This document shows positions 45,487 through 54,977 of a stretch of DNA of 64,000 bases, in pieces. The position numbers were made by a program, and so were the translations under genes. The stretch's first letter is position 1, and every line of letters starts with the position of its first letter. The stretch covers positions 118,401 to 182,400 of the forward strand of contig JADKCK010000008.1 of the NCBI GenBank assembly GCA_016718845.1, in the 5' to 3' direction. The notes beneath the pieces are model-generated. The model saw only the letters and a list, made by a program, of their open reading frames with translations. It had not been told where the DNA came from and searched no databases. The DNA comes from Sphingobacteriales bacterium. Its GTDB lineage: Bacteria; Bacteroidota; Bacteroidia; Chitinophagales; UBA2359.

Positions 45487-46435
45487 ATGCTTAACAGACG
45501 CAGTTTGCGCATAAAAGTATTACAATGTCTTTATGCCCACGAACAAAATAACACCTATCGGTTGATAGATTTACAAAAATTGTTGCAACGAAGCGTCAAT
45601 AATTTTCATCGGTTATATCATTATCAGCTTTTTGTGATTAGGCAAATAGCCGAGTATACCACCGAAGATATACGCCGACGCGAAAACAAGCACCTACGTA
45701 CCGAAGCCGACAAAAACGTATCGGATAAACTGTTGAATAACCCAATTATTGAACAACTGCTAAAAAATGAAGCATTAAACAAAATTATACTCAACGAAAA
45801 ATTAGCAGCCCATACCAACGAAGAAACCATCAAAAAGCTATATCAAGAGTTAACAACTACCAACAGTTTTACTCAGTATAGCAGCAAACAAACGCTTACA
45901 CTAAAAGACCATACCGAAATTATTAGAGCATTACTAACCGAAGTAATGCACAAAAATTTGTCGTATCAAGAACAGTTAGACGACATTTTTATTAACTACC
46001 TCGACGATAAAGATTTGGTGAACAGCCCTAACACTACAAGCCATAAATAGCTTTGCCGACAACGACAATACCTTGCCAATAACTACCGATAGCACCGACT
46101 TAATCGAAAAAATGCAATTTGGTAACGACCTAATGGCTCGGACACTCGAAAATGCACAACAATTTAAAGACCTCATTGCTCCACAACTTAAAAATTGGGA
46201 ATTAGATCGCATAGCCCTTATCGACAATATATTGCTACGTATGGCATTGTGCGAGCTAATGTTTTTTCCGAATATACCCTTAAAAGTAACCATAAACGAG
46301 TATGTGGATATTGCTAAACTATATAGCACACCCAAAAGCAAAGAATTTATTAATGGTATATTGGATAAAATGATGAAAAAGTTGGTCAACGAAGGGCATA
46401 TTAAAAAACTAGGCAGAGGTATGGCTGGGTTTTAA
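45487..46435 (+). CDS. nusB: Transcription antitermination protein NusB, one frameshift near 46024
   Basis: The ATG at 45487 (MLNRRSLRIKVLQCLYAHEQ) matches the usual Bacteroidota NusB start. The first ORF ends at 46050. Removing one base near 46024 joins FINYLDDKDLVN to ALTLQAINSFADNDNTLPIT and gives one 315-residue protein, the long form typical of the phylum. The conserved NusB core is in the second half (NWELDRIALIDNILLRMALC ELMFFPNIPLKVTINEYVDI, then STPKSKEFINGILDKM). NusB binds boxA RNA with NusE for rRNA antitermination. It heads the block DUF1573, yajC, ybbR. Confidence 0.9.
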
Positions 46436-46537
46436 GCAAGCTTAATTGTTTAGTTACCTAAAACTTGGCAATTAACAACTGCCAACGAACACCTTGCACT
46501 TTTTTTTTACTTTTTTGTGATAATTTTGGCACAAAAA

Positions 46538-46568
46538 TTGGATATTAGTGTAAAAAGAGCTAACTTTG
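46538..46568 (+). promoter_or_regulatory. Bacteroidota-type promoter upstream of the DUF1573 gene
   Basis: TTG (46538-46540), 20 bases, then TAACTTTG (46561-46568). Transcription would begin near 46575, leaving a leader of about 155 bases before the ATG at 46731. A second TAATTTTG box lies at 46521-46528. Confidence 0.6.
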
Positions 46569-46730
46569 TGTCGTTAGAAAGCGAGTGCAAGAAGACTCAC
46601 AATTTGTTTTTGAAACAAAGTGCTTGTATTTATGCAAGCTACTCGTTGAAAATGTGTCTTTTTTGTGCTTATTACGTCAAAACGCAAATCCTCCTTTTCA
46701 TATCCTCTAATCAATCAAAAAAGTATTATT

Positions 46731-47522
46731 ATGGTACACCATTTTTACACCATTCGAACTTTATTTTTGTGCCTAAGTTGTAGCATATCCTTGTTGTTTG
46801 CTTGCCAAAGCGAAAAACCCACAACAGTAGCCACTACCGAAACAACAGAAAAAACAGAAACTGTATCCGAAACACTAACAGCCGTTGAAGAAACAGCACC
46901 TGTAGCCGAGGCAAAATCAGCCCCTATTGCAAGTACAACAAACACCGAAAAACCAGTTGTAAAAGTTGTCGAAGCATCGGTTGGAGCAACAAAAACAATA
47001 GACACGAAAGCAGTTGCTGCCAAAGTAGCCACATCATCTACGGCAATTAAACCTACACCAAGCAAAACCCCTCCTGCACCAACAACTACCGTAAAATCCA
47101 GTTTAATAGCCGAAAAAACAGTAACAGAACCCGAAGTGAATTATAAAGGCGAGGCTAAACCAGCCGCTGCCAGCAAAGGTGCCGCCATAACTTTTGAAGA
47201 ACCAACCTACGAGTTTGGAACGATTTTAATTGGCACTATCATCGAACACGATTTTAAATTTACCAACACAGGTAGCATCCCGCTTATCATCAAAGATGCC
47301 TCATCAACTTGTGGCTGTACCATACCCGAAATACCAAATGCCCCTATAATGCCCGGTCAAAGCAGCAAAATACACGTTGTGTTTGACTCTAAAGGCAAAA
47401 TTGGCACACAAAATAAAGTAGTTACCGTATATACCAATGCAGGCACACGCGAAATAACCATGAAAGGTGTAGGTTTGACCGCTAATTTAATGAAAAAAGA
47501 CGGCGAAGAAGAAAAAAAATAA
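46731..47522 (+). CDS. DUF1573 lipoprotein
   Basis: The ATG at 46731 gives a lipoprotein signal (LFLCLSCSISLLFAC, lipid Cys before QSEK). The product has 263 residues. About 120 residues of Thr/Ala/Glu/Lys-rich linker precede a DUF1573 domain (FEEPTYEFGTILIGTIIEHD, FTNTGSIPLIIKDASSTCGC, VVTVYTNAGTREITMKGVG), an Ig-like fold of the ASH/MSP type. The family is ubiquitous in Bacteroidota and often sits between nusB and yajC, as here. Function unknown; envelope localisation is likely. Confidence 0.88.
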   Translation: MVHHFYTIRTLFLCLSCSISLLFACQSEKPTTVATTETTEKTETVSETLTAVEETAPVAEAKSAPIASTTNTEKPVVKVVEASVGATKTIDTKAVAAKVATSSTAIKPTPSKTPPAPTTTVKSSLIAEKTVTEPEVNYKGEAKPAAASKGAAITFEEPTYEFGTILIGTIIEHDFKFTNTGSIPLIIKDASSTCGCTIPEIPNAPIMPGQSSKIHVVFDSKGKIGTQNKVVTVYTNAGTREITMKGVGLTANLMKKDGEEEKK

Positions 47523-47540
47523 CTACCCCATTTTGCAAAA

Positions 47541-47577
47541 AAGCGGCTACTTGACAACCCAAGTAGCCGCTTTTTTT
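47541..47577 (+). terminator. Intrinsic terminator after the DUF1573 gene
   Basis: The stem AAGCGGCTACTTG/CAAGTAGCCGCTT encloses a six-base loop and is followed by a T-run. Confidence 0.92.
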
Positions 47578-47698
47578 GTACTAAATGTGCCTTGTAACAC
47601 AAATTTAGTACCTTCGCTCCATAATTATCTCCACATACCACCACTTTTCCGCAATTTTATCGTATCTTGCAGCCCAAAATTAAACAACTAATAGTACC

Positions 47699-48037
47699 AT
47701 GTTAAACACTTTTTTATTTATTGCACAAGCAGGCGGAGCAGGCTCGGCACAATTACTACTTATCGGCGGCATTTTTGTTATCATGTACTTTTTCATGATT
47801 CGCCCACAACAAAAACGAATGGCAGAACACAAAGATTTTATTGCGAACCTAAAAAAAGGCGATAAAATTGTTACCACAGGTGGCATACACGGCAAAATTG
47901 TGCGTGTTGACGACCGAGTATTTTTGGTAGAAATTGACAAAAATACAATGGTAAACCTCGAAAAATCTTTTGTATCGGTAGAACAAAGCAAAAGCATACA
48001 AGAACCAACAAGTGTTGTAGAAACAAGCGGCAAATAA
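47699..48037 (+). CDS. yajC: Preprotein translocase subunit YajC
   Basis: The 112-residue protein has one N-terminal membrane helix (LLLIGGIFVIMYFFMIRPQQ) directly followed by the family motif KRMAEHKDFIANLKKGDKIV then TTGGIHGKIV. YajC associates with SecDF and the Sec translocon. ybbR begins 1 base after its stop codon, so the two are co-transcribed. Confidence 0.95.
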   Translation: MLNTFLFIAQAGGAGSAQLLLIGGIFVIMYFFMIRPQQKRMAEHKDFIANLKKGDKIVTTGGIHGKIVRVDDRVFLVEIDKNTMVNLEKSFVSVEQSKSIQEPTSVVETSGK

Positions 48038-48038
48038 T

Positions 48039-48976
48039 ATGAAATCGCTTGTGGCAGCCACCGACCGAACACCCCTGTTAGTGTGCATGGCCATATCTTT
48101 GGTCATGTGGCTTGCTAGTGCATTGTCCGAAAGCTATACCACTAGCCAAATACCCGTTGATGTATCGTATCGTAACTTGCCCACCAACAAGCTGCCTTCG
48201 CAGCCACTACCCCAACAATTGCATTTAAGCATTGAAACCAACGGTATACAAATACTTAAACAATATTGGCAAAAAAACAGTTTAATTATTGATTATAGCA
48301 ATTACAAATCGGCGCAAATGTTGCCAACACAACAACTAAACCCCTTGTTGCTACCCCAATTACCTAACACTAAAATATTGAGCATAAGCCCCGACACTAT
48401 TTTTTTTAAATTTGAACGTAAAACTACAAAAAAATACCCATATTGGGTAATAATGATGTAAAATCGGCTAAACGTTTTGATATAAAAGAAATTATTTTTC
48501 AACCAGATAGTGTTGTTATTAGCGGACCTCCAAGCCTGCTAGATACCATTAAGTATTGGAAAACACAAAAATTAGTGCTGCGCGATTTGAGCCAAGATTT
48601 TGAAGGAACTGTACCATTGGCACCGCCCGATATATATACACTTTCGCTCGATACCACAAACGTATTTTATACCATAAAAGTAGAAGAATTTACCGAAAAA
48701 AAACTCACAGACATACCCATCGAAATCAACAATTTACCCAAAGGTATGTCTGTGTTTTTGTATCCACCTACTATTACCTTGCAATTTCAGGTAGGTATCA
48801 GCGAATTTGAATACATCAATCAATCGAACTTTAAAATTATTGCCGATTTTAGCGACATTGATTTCACAAAAGACAAACTCATTAGGCTGTCGGTTGCCCA
48901 GCAACCACTTACTATTAAAAGTTTAACCATATTGCCCCAAAATTCGGTTGAGTTTATTGTTATGAACAACAAATAA
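48039..48976 (+). CDS. YbbR-like domain protein, one frameshift in an A-run
   Basis: The first ORF ends at 48461. Adding one A to the A7 run at 48428-48434 joins FKFERKTTKK to IPILGNNDVKSAKRFDIKEI and yields a single protein of about 312 residues. It has one N-terminal membrane helix (LLVCMAISLVMWLASALSES) and YbbR repeats outside it (QIPVDVSYRNLPTN; IPIEINNLPKGMSVFLYPPT). YbbR proteins relate to cyclic-di-AMP regulation in Gram-positives; the role in Bacteroidota is unclear. The usual downstream coaE is absent. Confidence 0.85.
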
Positions 48977-49059
48977 TACCCAATTCACCTTATATTTCAT
49001 CAAGTATCTTCTAAAATATTTCTATAAGTTATCCTTTCACCAAATCTTTCTGAACAAAA

Positions 49060-50445
49060 ATGAAACATATTGCCATAGCAGGCTCGGGCTTAGTTGGATC
49101 GCTCTTAGCCTTATACTTAGCCAAGCACCACACCAAAATTGACGTTTTTGAACGTCGAGCCGATATGCGCCTTCAAACCGTAGATAGAGGGCGGTCTATT
49201 AATTTAGCTATGAGTTATCGCGGTTGGCGCTCGTTAAAAGAAGTAGGATTAGAAGATGCCATACGCCCCATAGCAATACCTATGCAAGGGCGCATGGTGC
49301 ATTACCTCGATGGCTCGACACAATTGCAACCTTACAGCAGCGAAGGCGAGTGTATTTACTCGGTATCGCGTGGCGACCTAAACCAAATATTGATGAGCGC
49401 CGCCGATAAAATACCCAACATAACCACTCATTTTGAACAACAATGTAGCCATGTTAACCTAAAAACAGGCGAAATAACCATAAAAAACACCCAAACCAAC
49501 GATACAACTACCCAACAATACGACCTTGTTTTTGGAGCAGATGGGGCATTTTCGGCAGTTAGGGCAAGCCTACAACGCACCGATAGGTTTAATTATTCGC
49601 AAAACTACATCGAACATGCCTATAAAGAGCTACACATACCACCAACCGAAGACGGCGGCTGGAAAATGCACAAAAATGCCCTACATATTTGGCCCCGCAA
49701 AAACTTTATGCTCATAGCCCTGCCAAATACCGACGGCAGTTTTACTTGTACCTTATTTTTAGCCTATAAAGGCGATGTATCGTTCGAAAAACTAAAAACC
49801 CCAACCGATGTACTCCAATTTTGGCAACAATATTTCCCAGATACCATTGATTTAATGCCCGATTTGGCACACGATTTTTTCGCCAACCCCACCTCGTCGC
49901 TCGTAACTGTGCGATGTAACCCTTGGGTATTCGACAATAAAGTTGCCCTTATCGGCGATGCCGCACATGCCATTGTGCCTTTTTATGGACAAGGCATGAA
50001 CGCAGGTTTCGAAGATTGCCATATATTAAATACCATCATAGACGAATACACCGAAGCCGGTATCACCGAATGGGACACCGTTTTGCAACAATATCAACAT
50101 GCCCGCATACCCGATGCCAATGCTATTGCCGACCTTGCCCTACGCAATTTTGTAGAAATGCGCGACTTGGTTGCCGACCCACAATTTTTGTTTCGTAAAA
50201 AAGTAGAAAAATACCTACACGAAAAACACCCCGAACAATATACCCCACTATACGACATGATTTCGTTTAGCTACGTCCGCTATTCCGAAGCCCTACGTAT
50301 CGCCCAAAAACAAGACGAAATGTTCGGAAAAATATTGGCAATATCCGATGTAGAAGAAAAATGGAACGAGGGTTTATTGTATCATTTTGTAGAAACATTA
50401 TTGCATCAATACAGCGAACATTTTGTAGTAGGTAGCCATCAATAA
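49060..50445 (+). CDS. kmo: Kynurenine 3-monooxygenase
   Basis: The 461-residue flavoprotein hydroxylates L-kynurenine to 3-hydroxykynurenine with NADPH and oxygen. The N-terminal FAD motif is IAGSGLVGSLLALYLAKH. DRGRSINLAMSYRGW is typical of the enzyme, DLVFGADGAFSAVR is the second flavin motif, and LIGDAAHAIVPFYGQGMNAG followed by FEDC is the KMO-specific third motif. The C-terminal half has the extra helical domain but no mitochondrial anchor. The other kynurenine-to-quinolinate or NAD genes are not in the window. Confidence 0.93.
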   Translation: MKHIAIAGSGLVGSLLALYLAKHHTKIDVFERRADMRLQTVDRGRSINLAMSYRGWRSLKEVGLEDAIRPIAIPMQGRMVHYLDGSTQLQPYSSEGECIYSVSRGDLNQILMSAADKIPNITTHFEQQCSHVNLKTGEITIKNTQTNDTTTQQYDLVFGADGAFSAVRASLQRTDRFNYSQNYIEHAYKELHIPPTEDGGWKMHKNALHIWPRKNFMLIALPNTDGSFTCTLFLAYKGDVSFEKLKTPTDVLQFWQQYFPDTIDLMPDLAHDFFANPTSSLVTVRCNPWVFDNKVALIGDAAHAIVPFYGQGMNAGFEDCHILNTIIDEYTEAGITEWDTVLQQYQHARIPDANAIADLALRNFVEMRDLVADPQFLFRKKVEKYLHEKHPEQYTPLYDMISFSYVRYSEALRIAQKQDEMFGKILAISDVEEKWNEGLLYHFVETLLHQYSEHFVVGSHQ

Positions 50446-50713
50446 GCTATTTTTGCCTAATAAAACACCCCTAAACAATACCACACACACAAGCACCGCT
50501 ATTAGAGCAAAATTGAAAAGATTTTTTTGGGGAAAAATGGGTATATTGTCAAAACCCACTTATGCCCTTTATAGTAACAGTTTTCTGCTTGCCCAAAACT
50601 CAACAGTCCTAAGTTGGCGGACTTCACGCCGCTCTTCAGCTTGCGCAGTCCGTATAAAACTATTGCCTCAAAAAGGCATTCACACAGCTTTCTTACTTCA
50701 CTTTTTCTACATC

Positions 50714-51700
50714 ATGTCATCAAAAAACCTTTTCTTTCAATCGCCCGAAAACCAACCTCACCCCGCCCGTTGTAAAGCCATGATACAAAAGTATCCACAA
50801 ATACAAACCCTAATAGGCAACAACCCTTATACCTTTGGCATTTTGTTGTTTGTTGTAGGTTTGCAATTTAGCTTGGCTTGGTATCTAGGCACATTAGGCA
50901 GTTCGTATTGGTGGGCAACCGTATTACTTGCCTACTTTATTGGGGCATTTGCCAATCATAGTTTATTTGTTATTATACACGATGCTACCCACAACCTTAT
51001 TTTCCGCAATACCACCCTTAACCGCCTAACTGCCATTATTGCCGATTTGCCAAACGTAGTACCTAGTGCTATGGGTTTTAGAATTTATCACCTAAAACAC
51101 CATGCTCACCAAGGCGACCACAACTACGACGCCGACCTTGCCAGCCACTGGGAAGCTCGTTTGGTGGGTAATAGCACCCTAGGCAAAGCCTTGTGGCTGT
51201 TGTTTTTTCCAGTTTTTCAATTGTTGCGCCCGCCCCGCCTTAAAGCCATTAAACTTTGGAGTGCTTGGACAGTTGCCAACCTACTAATTGTACTTATTAG
51301 CGATGCCGCAATTATTTACTTTTTGGGCAGTAGTGCCTTTTTATACCTAGTATTATCCTTTATGTTTTCGGTGGGCTTACACCCCGTCGGAGCCCGTTGG
51401 ATACAAGAACACTATACCACCGATGGAAAACAAGAAACAGGTAGTTATTATGGCTCTTTAAATATTTTAGCCATGAATGTAGGCTACCACAACGAGCACC
51501 ACGATTTTCCATCAATACCCTGGAACCGCCTACCACAACTACGCAGCATAGCACCCGATTACTACAACAATCTGCATTATTATACCTCTTGGACACGCCT
51601 GCTGTTGCAATTTATTTTTAATCCACAATACAGCCTTTACTCGCGCGTTGAACGAATACAAGACGGAAAAGTGGATTTTAAACAAAATGCTGCCAGTTAA
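50714..51700 (+). CDS. Sphingolipid delta-4 desaturase (dihydroceramide desaturase)-like enzyme
   Basis: The ATG at 50714 (MSSKNLFFQSPENQPHPARC) gives 328 residues; the 87 codons upstream are not protein-like. The N-terminus resembles the Lipid_DES region (AMIQKYPQIQTLIGNNPYTF). The three histidine boxes are HDATH, HLKHHAHQGD and HNEHHDFPSIP. The C-terminal block GLHPVGARWIQEHY, then SYYGSLNILAMNVGYHNEHH and IAPDYYNNLHYYTSW, is very close in pattern to eukaryotic DEGS enzymes. Expected activity is to place a 4,5-double bond in a sphingoid base of a ceramide. Bacteroidota make sphingolipids, so this fits, but substrate is inferred. Confidence 0.85.
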   Translation: MSSKNLFFQSPENQPHPARCKAMIQKYPQIQTLIGNNPYTFGILLFVVGLQFSLAWYLGTLGSSYWWATVLLAYFIGAFANHSLFVIIHDATHNLIFRNTTLNRLTAIIADLPNVVPSAMGFRIYHLKHHAHQGDHNYDADLASHWEARLVGNSTLGKALWLLFFPVFQLLRPPRLKAIKLWSAWTVANLLIVLISDAAIIYFLGSSAFLYLVLSFMFSVGLHPVGARWIQEHYTTDGKQETGSYYGSLNILAMNVGYHNEHHDFPSIPWNRLPQLRSIAPDYYNNLHYYTSWTRLLLQFIFNPQYSLYSRVERIQDGKVDFKQNAAS

Positions 51701-51715
51701 TTTGGTAAGTTCATC

Positions 51716-51754
51716 AAAAAAGGGCATCGAAATTTTGTTTCGATGCCCTTTTTT
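51716..51754. terminator. Bidirectional intrinsic terminator
   Basis: A 16-bp stem (AAAAAGGGCATCGAAA with TTTCGATGCCCTTTTT) encloses a five-base loop. It sits between the convergent desaturase and lipoprotein genes. Confidence 0.92.
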
Positions 51755-51781
51755 ATCCTAAATTTAGCTCAAATCGATTTA

Positions 51782-52219
51782 CTAATTTCTAATAAACACC
51801 ACCGATTGGTTATTATTTATTTTAGGGACAGTTATCACATTATAATTTTGAACAGGACCACATTCACTATTGGTATTTTGTATGGTATAATACCATTTTT
51901 CGTCGGCATCATCTAAACACAATTCTAAAGTATTTACACAGTTTGTAGTGTAGTAAGCAAGTATGGTTTGTGTGTTAAAATCAACATTAAATGGAAGTGG
52001 TATACAGTCGGCAATATCCGAGCTAGTTTCGTTCAAAAAACTATCCAACTCCGCTTGATTTTGGATAATGTACAACGAATCTGCTTGTTTAAAGCAAATA
52101 TACGGTTGAAGTTCAAAACTTTGAGGTTCGCATAGCACCTCTTTTTTACAACTGCCAACAAGGGCAAAAAACAATAATAAGAAAACAGTAGCTGATAAAG
52201 AAATCTTGTAGTTTAGCAT
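51782..52219 (-). CDS. Small lipoprotein of unknown function
   Basis: The 145-residue protein has a lipoprotein signal (FLLLFFALVGSC, lipid Cys before KKE). The mature part has five more Cys (ICFKQ, ADCIP, TNCVNTLELCLDD, NSECGPV) and a conserved-looking start of a beta-rich domain with QNQAELDSFL and a final VVFIRN. I do not recognise the family. It is transcribed alone. Confidence 0.7.
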   Translation of the reverse strand: MLNYKISLSATVFLLLFFALVGSCKKEVLCEPQSFELQPYICFKQADSLYIIQNQAELDSFLNETSSDIADCIPLPFNVDFNTQTILAYYTTNCVNTLELCLDDADEKWYYTIQNTNSECGPVQNYNVITVPKINNNQSVVFIRN

Positions 52220-52395
52220 ACAATTAGTTTATTGGTTAAGAAATAAGTTAACTAGCCCTTTTAACGTTTATTGGAGCTAATGGGTTGCTTTGACGCACAA
52301 AAAACACCAAAAATTGTTGTTTAATCAAAAAAAAGTCAACATAATCCTGTTTTTTTGTACCTTTGCATTATCTATCACCATTAAATTTACACAGT

Positions 52396-52671
52396 ATGAC
52401 ACGTTTACTTTTTATGTCGCTATTAGCAATTAGCCTTAACTTTGCTTGCCAAAACAGTGCAAGCACCACCGAACAAGCAAGCGACAAACCCACCGAAATA
52501 AGCACAGAAGTTGTGCAATTTGCTAACGAAAAAGACCCCGTTTGTGGCATGAGTATTGATTCAACAACTGTAGAAATTGCCGAACACGACGGCAAAAAGT
52601 ATGGTTTTTGCTCGGCTTCGTGCAAAGCAGATTTTTTGAAAGACCCTGCTAAATACCTAAGCGCTAAGTAA
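52396..52671 (+). CDS. YHS-domain lipoprotein
   Basis: The ATG at 52396 gives a lipoprotein signal (LFMSLLAISLNFAC). The 91-residue product ends in a YHS domain: DPVCGMSIDSTTVEIAEHDG, then YGFCSASCKADFLKDPAKYL. These Cys residues are the metal-binding set of the family, found with copper and heavy-metal ATPases. A role in metal binding at the outer or inner membrane is likely. A TACCTTTG box (52358-52365) just upstream may be its minus-seven element. Confidence 0.85.
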   Translation: MTRLLFMSLLAISLNFACQNSASTTEQASDKPTEISTEVVQFANEKDPVCGMSIDSTTVEIAEHDGKKYGFCSASCKADFLKDPAKYLSAK

Positions 52672-52790
52672 TTTTGTCACTACAACTTATGGGTAATCAA
52701 ATCAATAGGGTAAGGTTCCCCCCTTACCCTACTGATAATACTCGCAAAAAATGTTGTTGCACTTTTTATCACACACTTTAATTTTACTCC

Positions 52791-53075
52791 ATGCTCAAAG
52801 TCCAAAACTTGTTCCTTGTTACTCTTATTTTACAATTTATTGGTTTTGTTTTTTTATTTATAAATAATTCGATAAGTGCAATACCTCAATTAGTACAATA
52901 TTTTTGTATGCCTATATTAGTATTTAACAGCCCTTTATTAATGGCTTCGAGTTTATACTTATTGGTTAAAAATCAAGCAAATAATAAGCTGGCTGCTATT
53001 TTAGGTTTAGTTAGCGGCTTAATTGGCACTCTTATGGTTATTGGCTTAATTATAGCTTTAAAAAAGTTTAATTAA
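52791..53075 (+). CDS. Small three-helix membrane protein
   Basis: The 94-residue protein has three hydrophobic segments (about 6-24, 33-58 and 66-90; for example LAAILGLVSGLIGTLMVIGL). Charged residues are few and at the loops. I do not recognise the family. It is followed by a weak GCCCTG/CAGGGC hairpin (53109-53140) before the patatin gene. Confidence 0.55.
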   Translation: MLKVQNLFLVTLILQFIGFVFLFINNSISAIPQLVQYFCMPILVFNSPLLMASSLYLLVKNQANNKLAAILGLVSGLIGTLMVIGLIIALKKFN

Positions 53076-53188
53076 TTAGTTCATTTTTCTGCTTTTCAAT
53101 TTGACAAAACGCCCTGTTCTTAGTCTAACGCTACGAGCAGGGCATTTTCAGCATTTTTTGTTTTCATCAATCAAAATATATCCACCAA

Positions 53189-54166
53189 ATGAGCAATCAC
53201 AAAAAAACAGTTTCGTTAGTATTAGGCAGTGGTGCTGCCCGAGGCATGGCACACATTGGCATTATTGAAGAGTTAGAACGACGCGGCTATCAAATTAAAG
53301 CCATTGCTGGCACCTCTATAGGCTCGGTGGTAGGCGGCATGTATGCAATGGGCAAGTTACAAACCTTTAAATACTATCTGCTACAACTAACTAAAACAAA
53401 AGTATTTAGGATGGTAGATTTTGCTTTTACAAACGAAGGTTTTATAAAAGGCGAAAAAATTTACGAAGAATTAAAACGCACAATGGGCGATTGTTTAATA
53501 GAACAACTGCCCATACCCTATACTGCCGTAGCCTGCGATTTGGAAACAGGCGGCGAGGTGTGGTTTAACAAAGGTAGCTTGTTGCAAGCCATGCGAGCGT
53601 CGGCAGCAATACCCAATATTGTAACTCCTGCTACCATTAACGGGCGGCGGTTAATTGACGGTGGCGTAGTTAATCCAACACCTATGCAACCTATTTTACC
53701 CTACAAAAATAATATTATTTTGGTGGTTAATCTCAATGCACCCCTACCCGAAGGACAAACTGCCACAGGCACACACGAATGGGAAAAAGATACACATCAA
53801 CATTTGTTTAAAAGCAAATGGTTTGATGCCTTGCCTATCGCGGGTAGTTTGTTAAAACAACGAGCATCGCACCTAGATATAATTGGCAAAGTAGTTGATA
53901 TTGCACAAAATAACCTTACGCAATATGCTCTATACCACAACAAACCTGATATTTTAATTAACATCTCGAAAAAAAGTTGCCGGTCGTATGAATTTTACCG
54001 CGCCGCCGAACAAATAGAACTTGGACGACAAGCCTGCTCCTATACATTGGATAATTATGAGGCTTCGCTAATAGAAGAAAGTAGCGAAAATAAAAAAGCC
54101 GACTTTGAACGAATCAAGTCGGCTTTATATGGATTTATATCTTACAAAAAAGAAATAAATATCTAA
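53189..54166 (+). CDS. Patatin-like phospholipase (RssA family)
   Basis: The 325-residue protein shows all patatin elements: oxyanion loop GSGAARGMAHIGII, nucleophile elbow GTSIGSVVGG and the Asp motif RLIDGGVVNPTP. AVACDLETGGEVW and AMRASAAIPNIVTP are typical of the RssA/YchK group. It has no signal peptide and should act as a cytoplasmic or peripheral serine lipid hydrolase. A hairpin (AAAGCCGACTT/AAGTCGGCTTT, 54096-54126) lies inside the last codons. Confidence 0.92.
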   Translation: MSNHKKTVSLVLGSGAARGMAHIGIIEELERRGYQIKAIAGTSIGSVVGGMYAMGKLQTFKYYLLQLTKTKVFRMVDFAFTNEGFIKGEKIYEELKRTMGDCLIEQLPIPYTAVACDLETGGEVWFNKGSLLQAMRASAAIPNIVTPATINGRRLIDGGVVNPTPMQPILPYKNNIILVVNLNAPLPEGQTATGTHEWEKDTHQHLFKSKWFDALPIAGSLLKQRASHLDIIGKVVDIAQNNLTQYALYHNKPDILINISKKSCRSYEFYRAAEQIELGRQACSYTLDNYEASLIEESSENKKADFERIKSALYGFISYKKEINI

Positions 54167-54193
54167 TAGCTGTTTAGTTGAAAAAATCAAGCA

Positions 54194-54805
54194 TTATTTA
54201 ACAGCATCGGGTGTCCATTCTTCATAATCCCTACTATAAGGGTCTTTAACTTGTAGTTCTTTGGATCTGTTGTCGAATTCGGATGGAAATTCCGGTCCGT
54301 GATTTACTAGTGGGTCGTTAGCATCTGTTTGACGCAAGGTAATTAAAAAAGTACCCTTTTGATAAGCATTTGTTCCTGCCTTAAATAACAAAACTTGTAT
54401 ATTAGGGTTAGTTTGCTCATTGCGAACATGATTAGCATCATCAATTAAATACGAATATTTATCGGGTGATACGTTAAGTGGATAAACATCGGCTAAAAAC
54501 TTACGGTTGCCCTCCCATTTTCTACCATCTGGCTGATACGCGTAATAAAAAACGTTTGTTATAATGCCTTTTTCTTTATCAATACCTAAATGAGTGGTCA
54601 ATTGAACCGTGTCTTTGGGGAGAATATACAGCCACCCTTCCGAGCGCCAAGTATCGTGCTTCCATTCCCATGTTGCGTCTTTAAGGTAGTTATATGCAAC
54701 GGCAATCCATACGCCTTTTTCGGTTTGATTGGTACAAAAGACCTGGGCTTTTACCGACACATTGGCAAGTAGCAGGAAGATAATAGTTTGCAAAAAATGT
54801 CTCAT
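54194..54805 (-). CDS. Secreted protein with DUF1036-like start
   Basis: The 203-residue protein has a signal peptide (LLLANVSVKAQ). The mature start VFCTNQTEKGVWIAVAY and later SEGWLYILPKDTVQL resemble DUF1036 (a Cys-Asn-x-Thr start, then a Gly-Trp and a basic/acidic turn). The rest is unassigned and ends DPYSRDYEEWTPDAVK. Function unknown. Its start is 173 bases from the next minus-strand gene, separated by that gene's terminator. Confidence 0.6.
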   Translation of the reverse strand: MRHFLQTIIFLLLANVSVKAQVFCTNQTEKGVWIAVAYNYLKDATWEWKHDTWRSEGWLYILPKDTVQLTTHLGIDKEKGIITNVFYYAYQPDGRKWEGNRKFLADVYPLNVSPDKYSYLIDDANHVRNEQTNPNIQVLLFKAGTNAYQKGTFLITLRQTDANDPLVNHGPEFPSEFDNRSKELQVKDPYSRDYEEWTPDAVK

Positions 54806-54900
54806 ACAGTGTGTTTTTATTTTTGTTGTGTAAATTACAGAAAACTAATTTAATTAGTTGTTTAACTAATAGCAAATTACAAAGCTTGCATCTTAATAAC

Positions 54901-54935
54901 AAAAAAAGGTTCTGTTAGTTTTCTAACAGAACCTT
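54901..54935 (-). terminator. Intrinsic terminator on the minus strand
   Basis: The stem AAGGTTCTGTTAG/CTAACAGAACCTT encloses a four-base loop, with a T-run on the minus strand. It ends the peroxidase and 187-residue gene transcript. Confidence 0.92.
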
Positions 54936-54977
54936 GACCAAAAAAAATGCCAATTTGCTTTTTAAGCAAAAGCTTGA

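Noticed and set aside
50453..50713. 87-codon N-terminal extension of the desaturase
   Set aside because: Composition is not protein-like and the family start fits the ATG at 50714.
54096..54126. Terminator of the patatin gene
   Set aside because: The hairpin lies inside the coding sequence and is followed by only three T's; it is kept as a note in that gene's entry.
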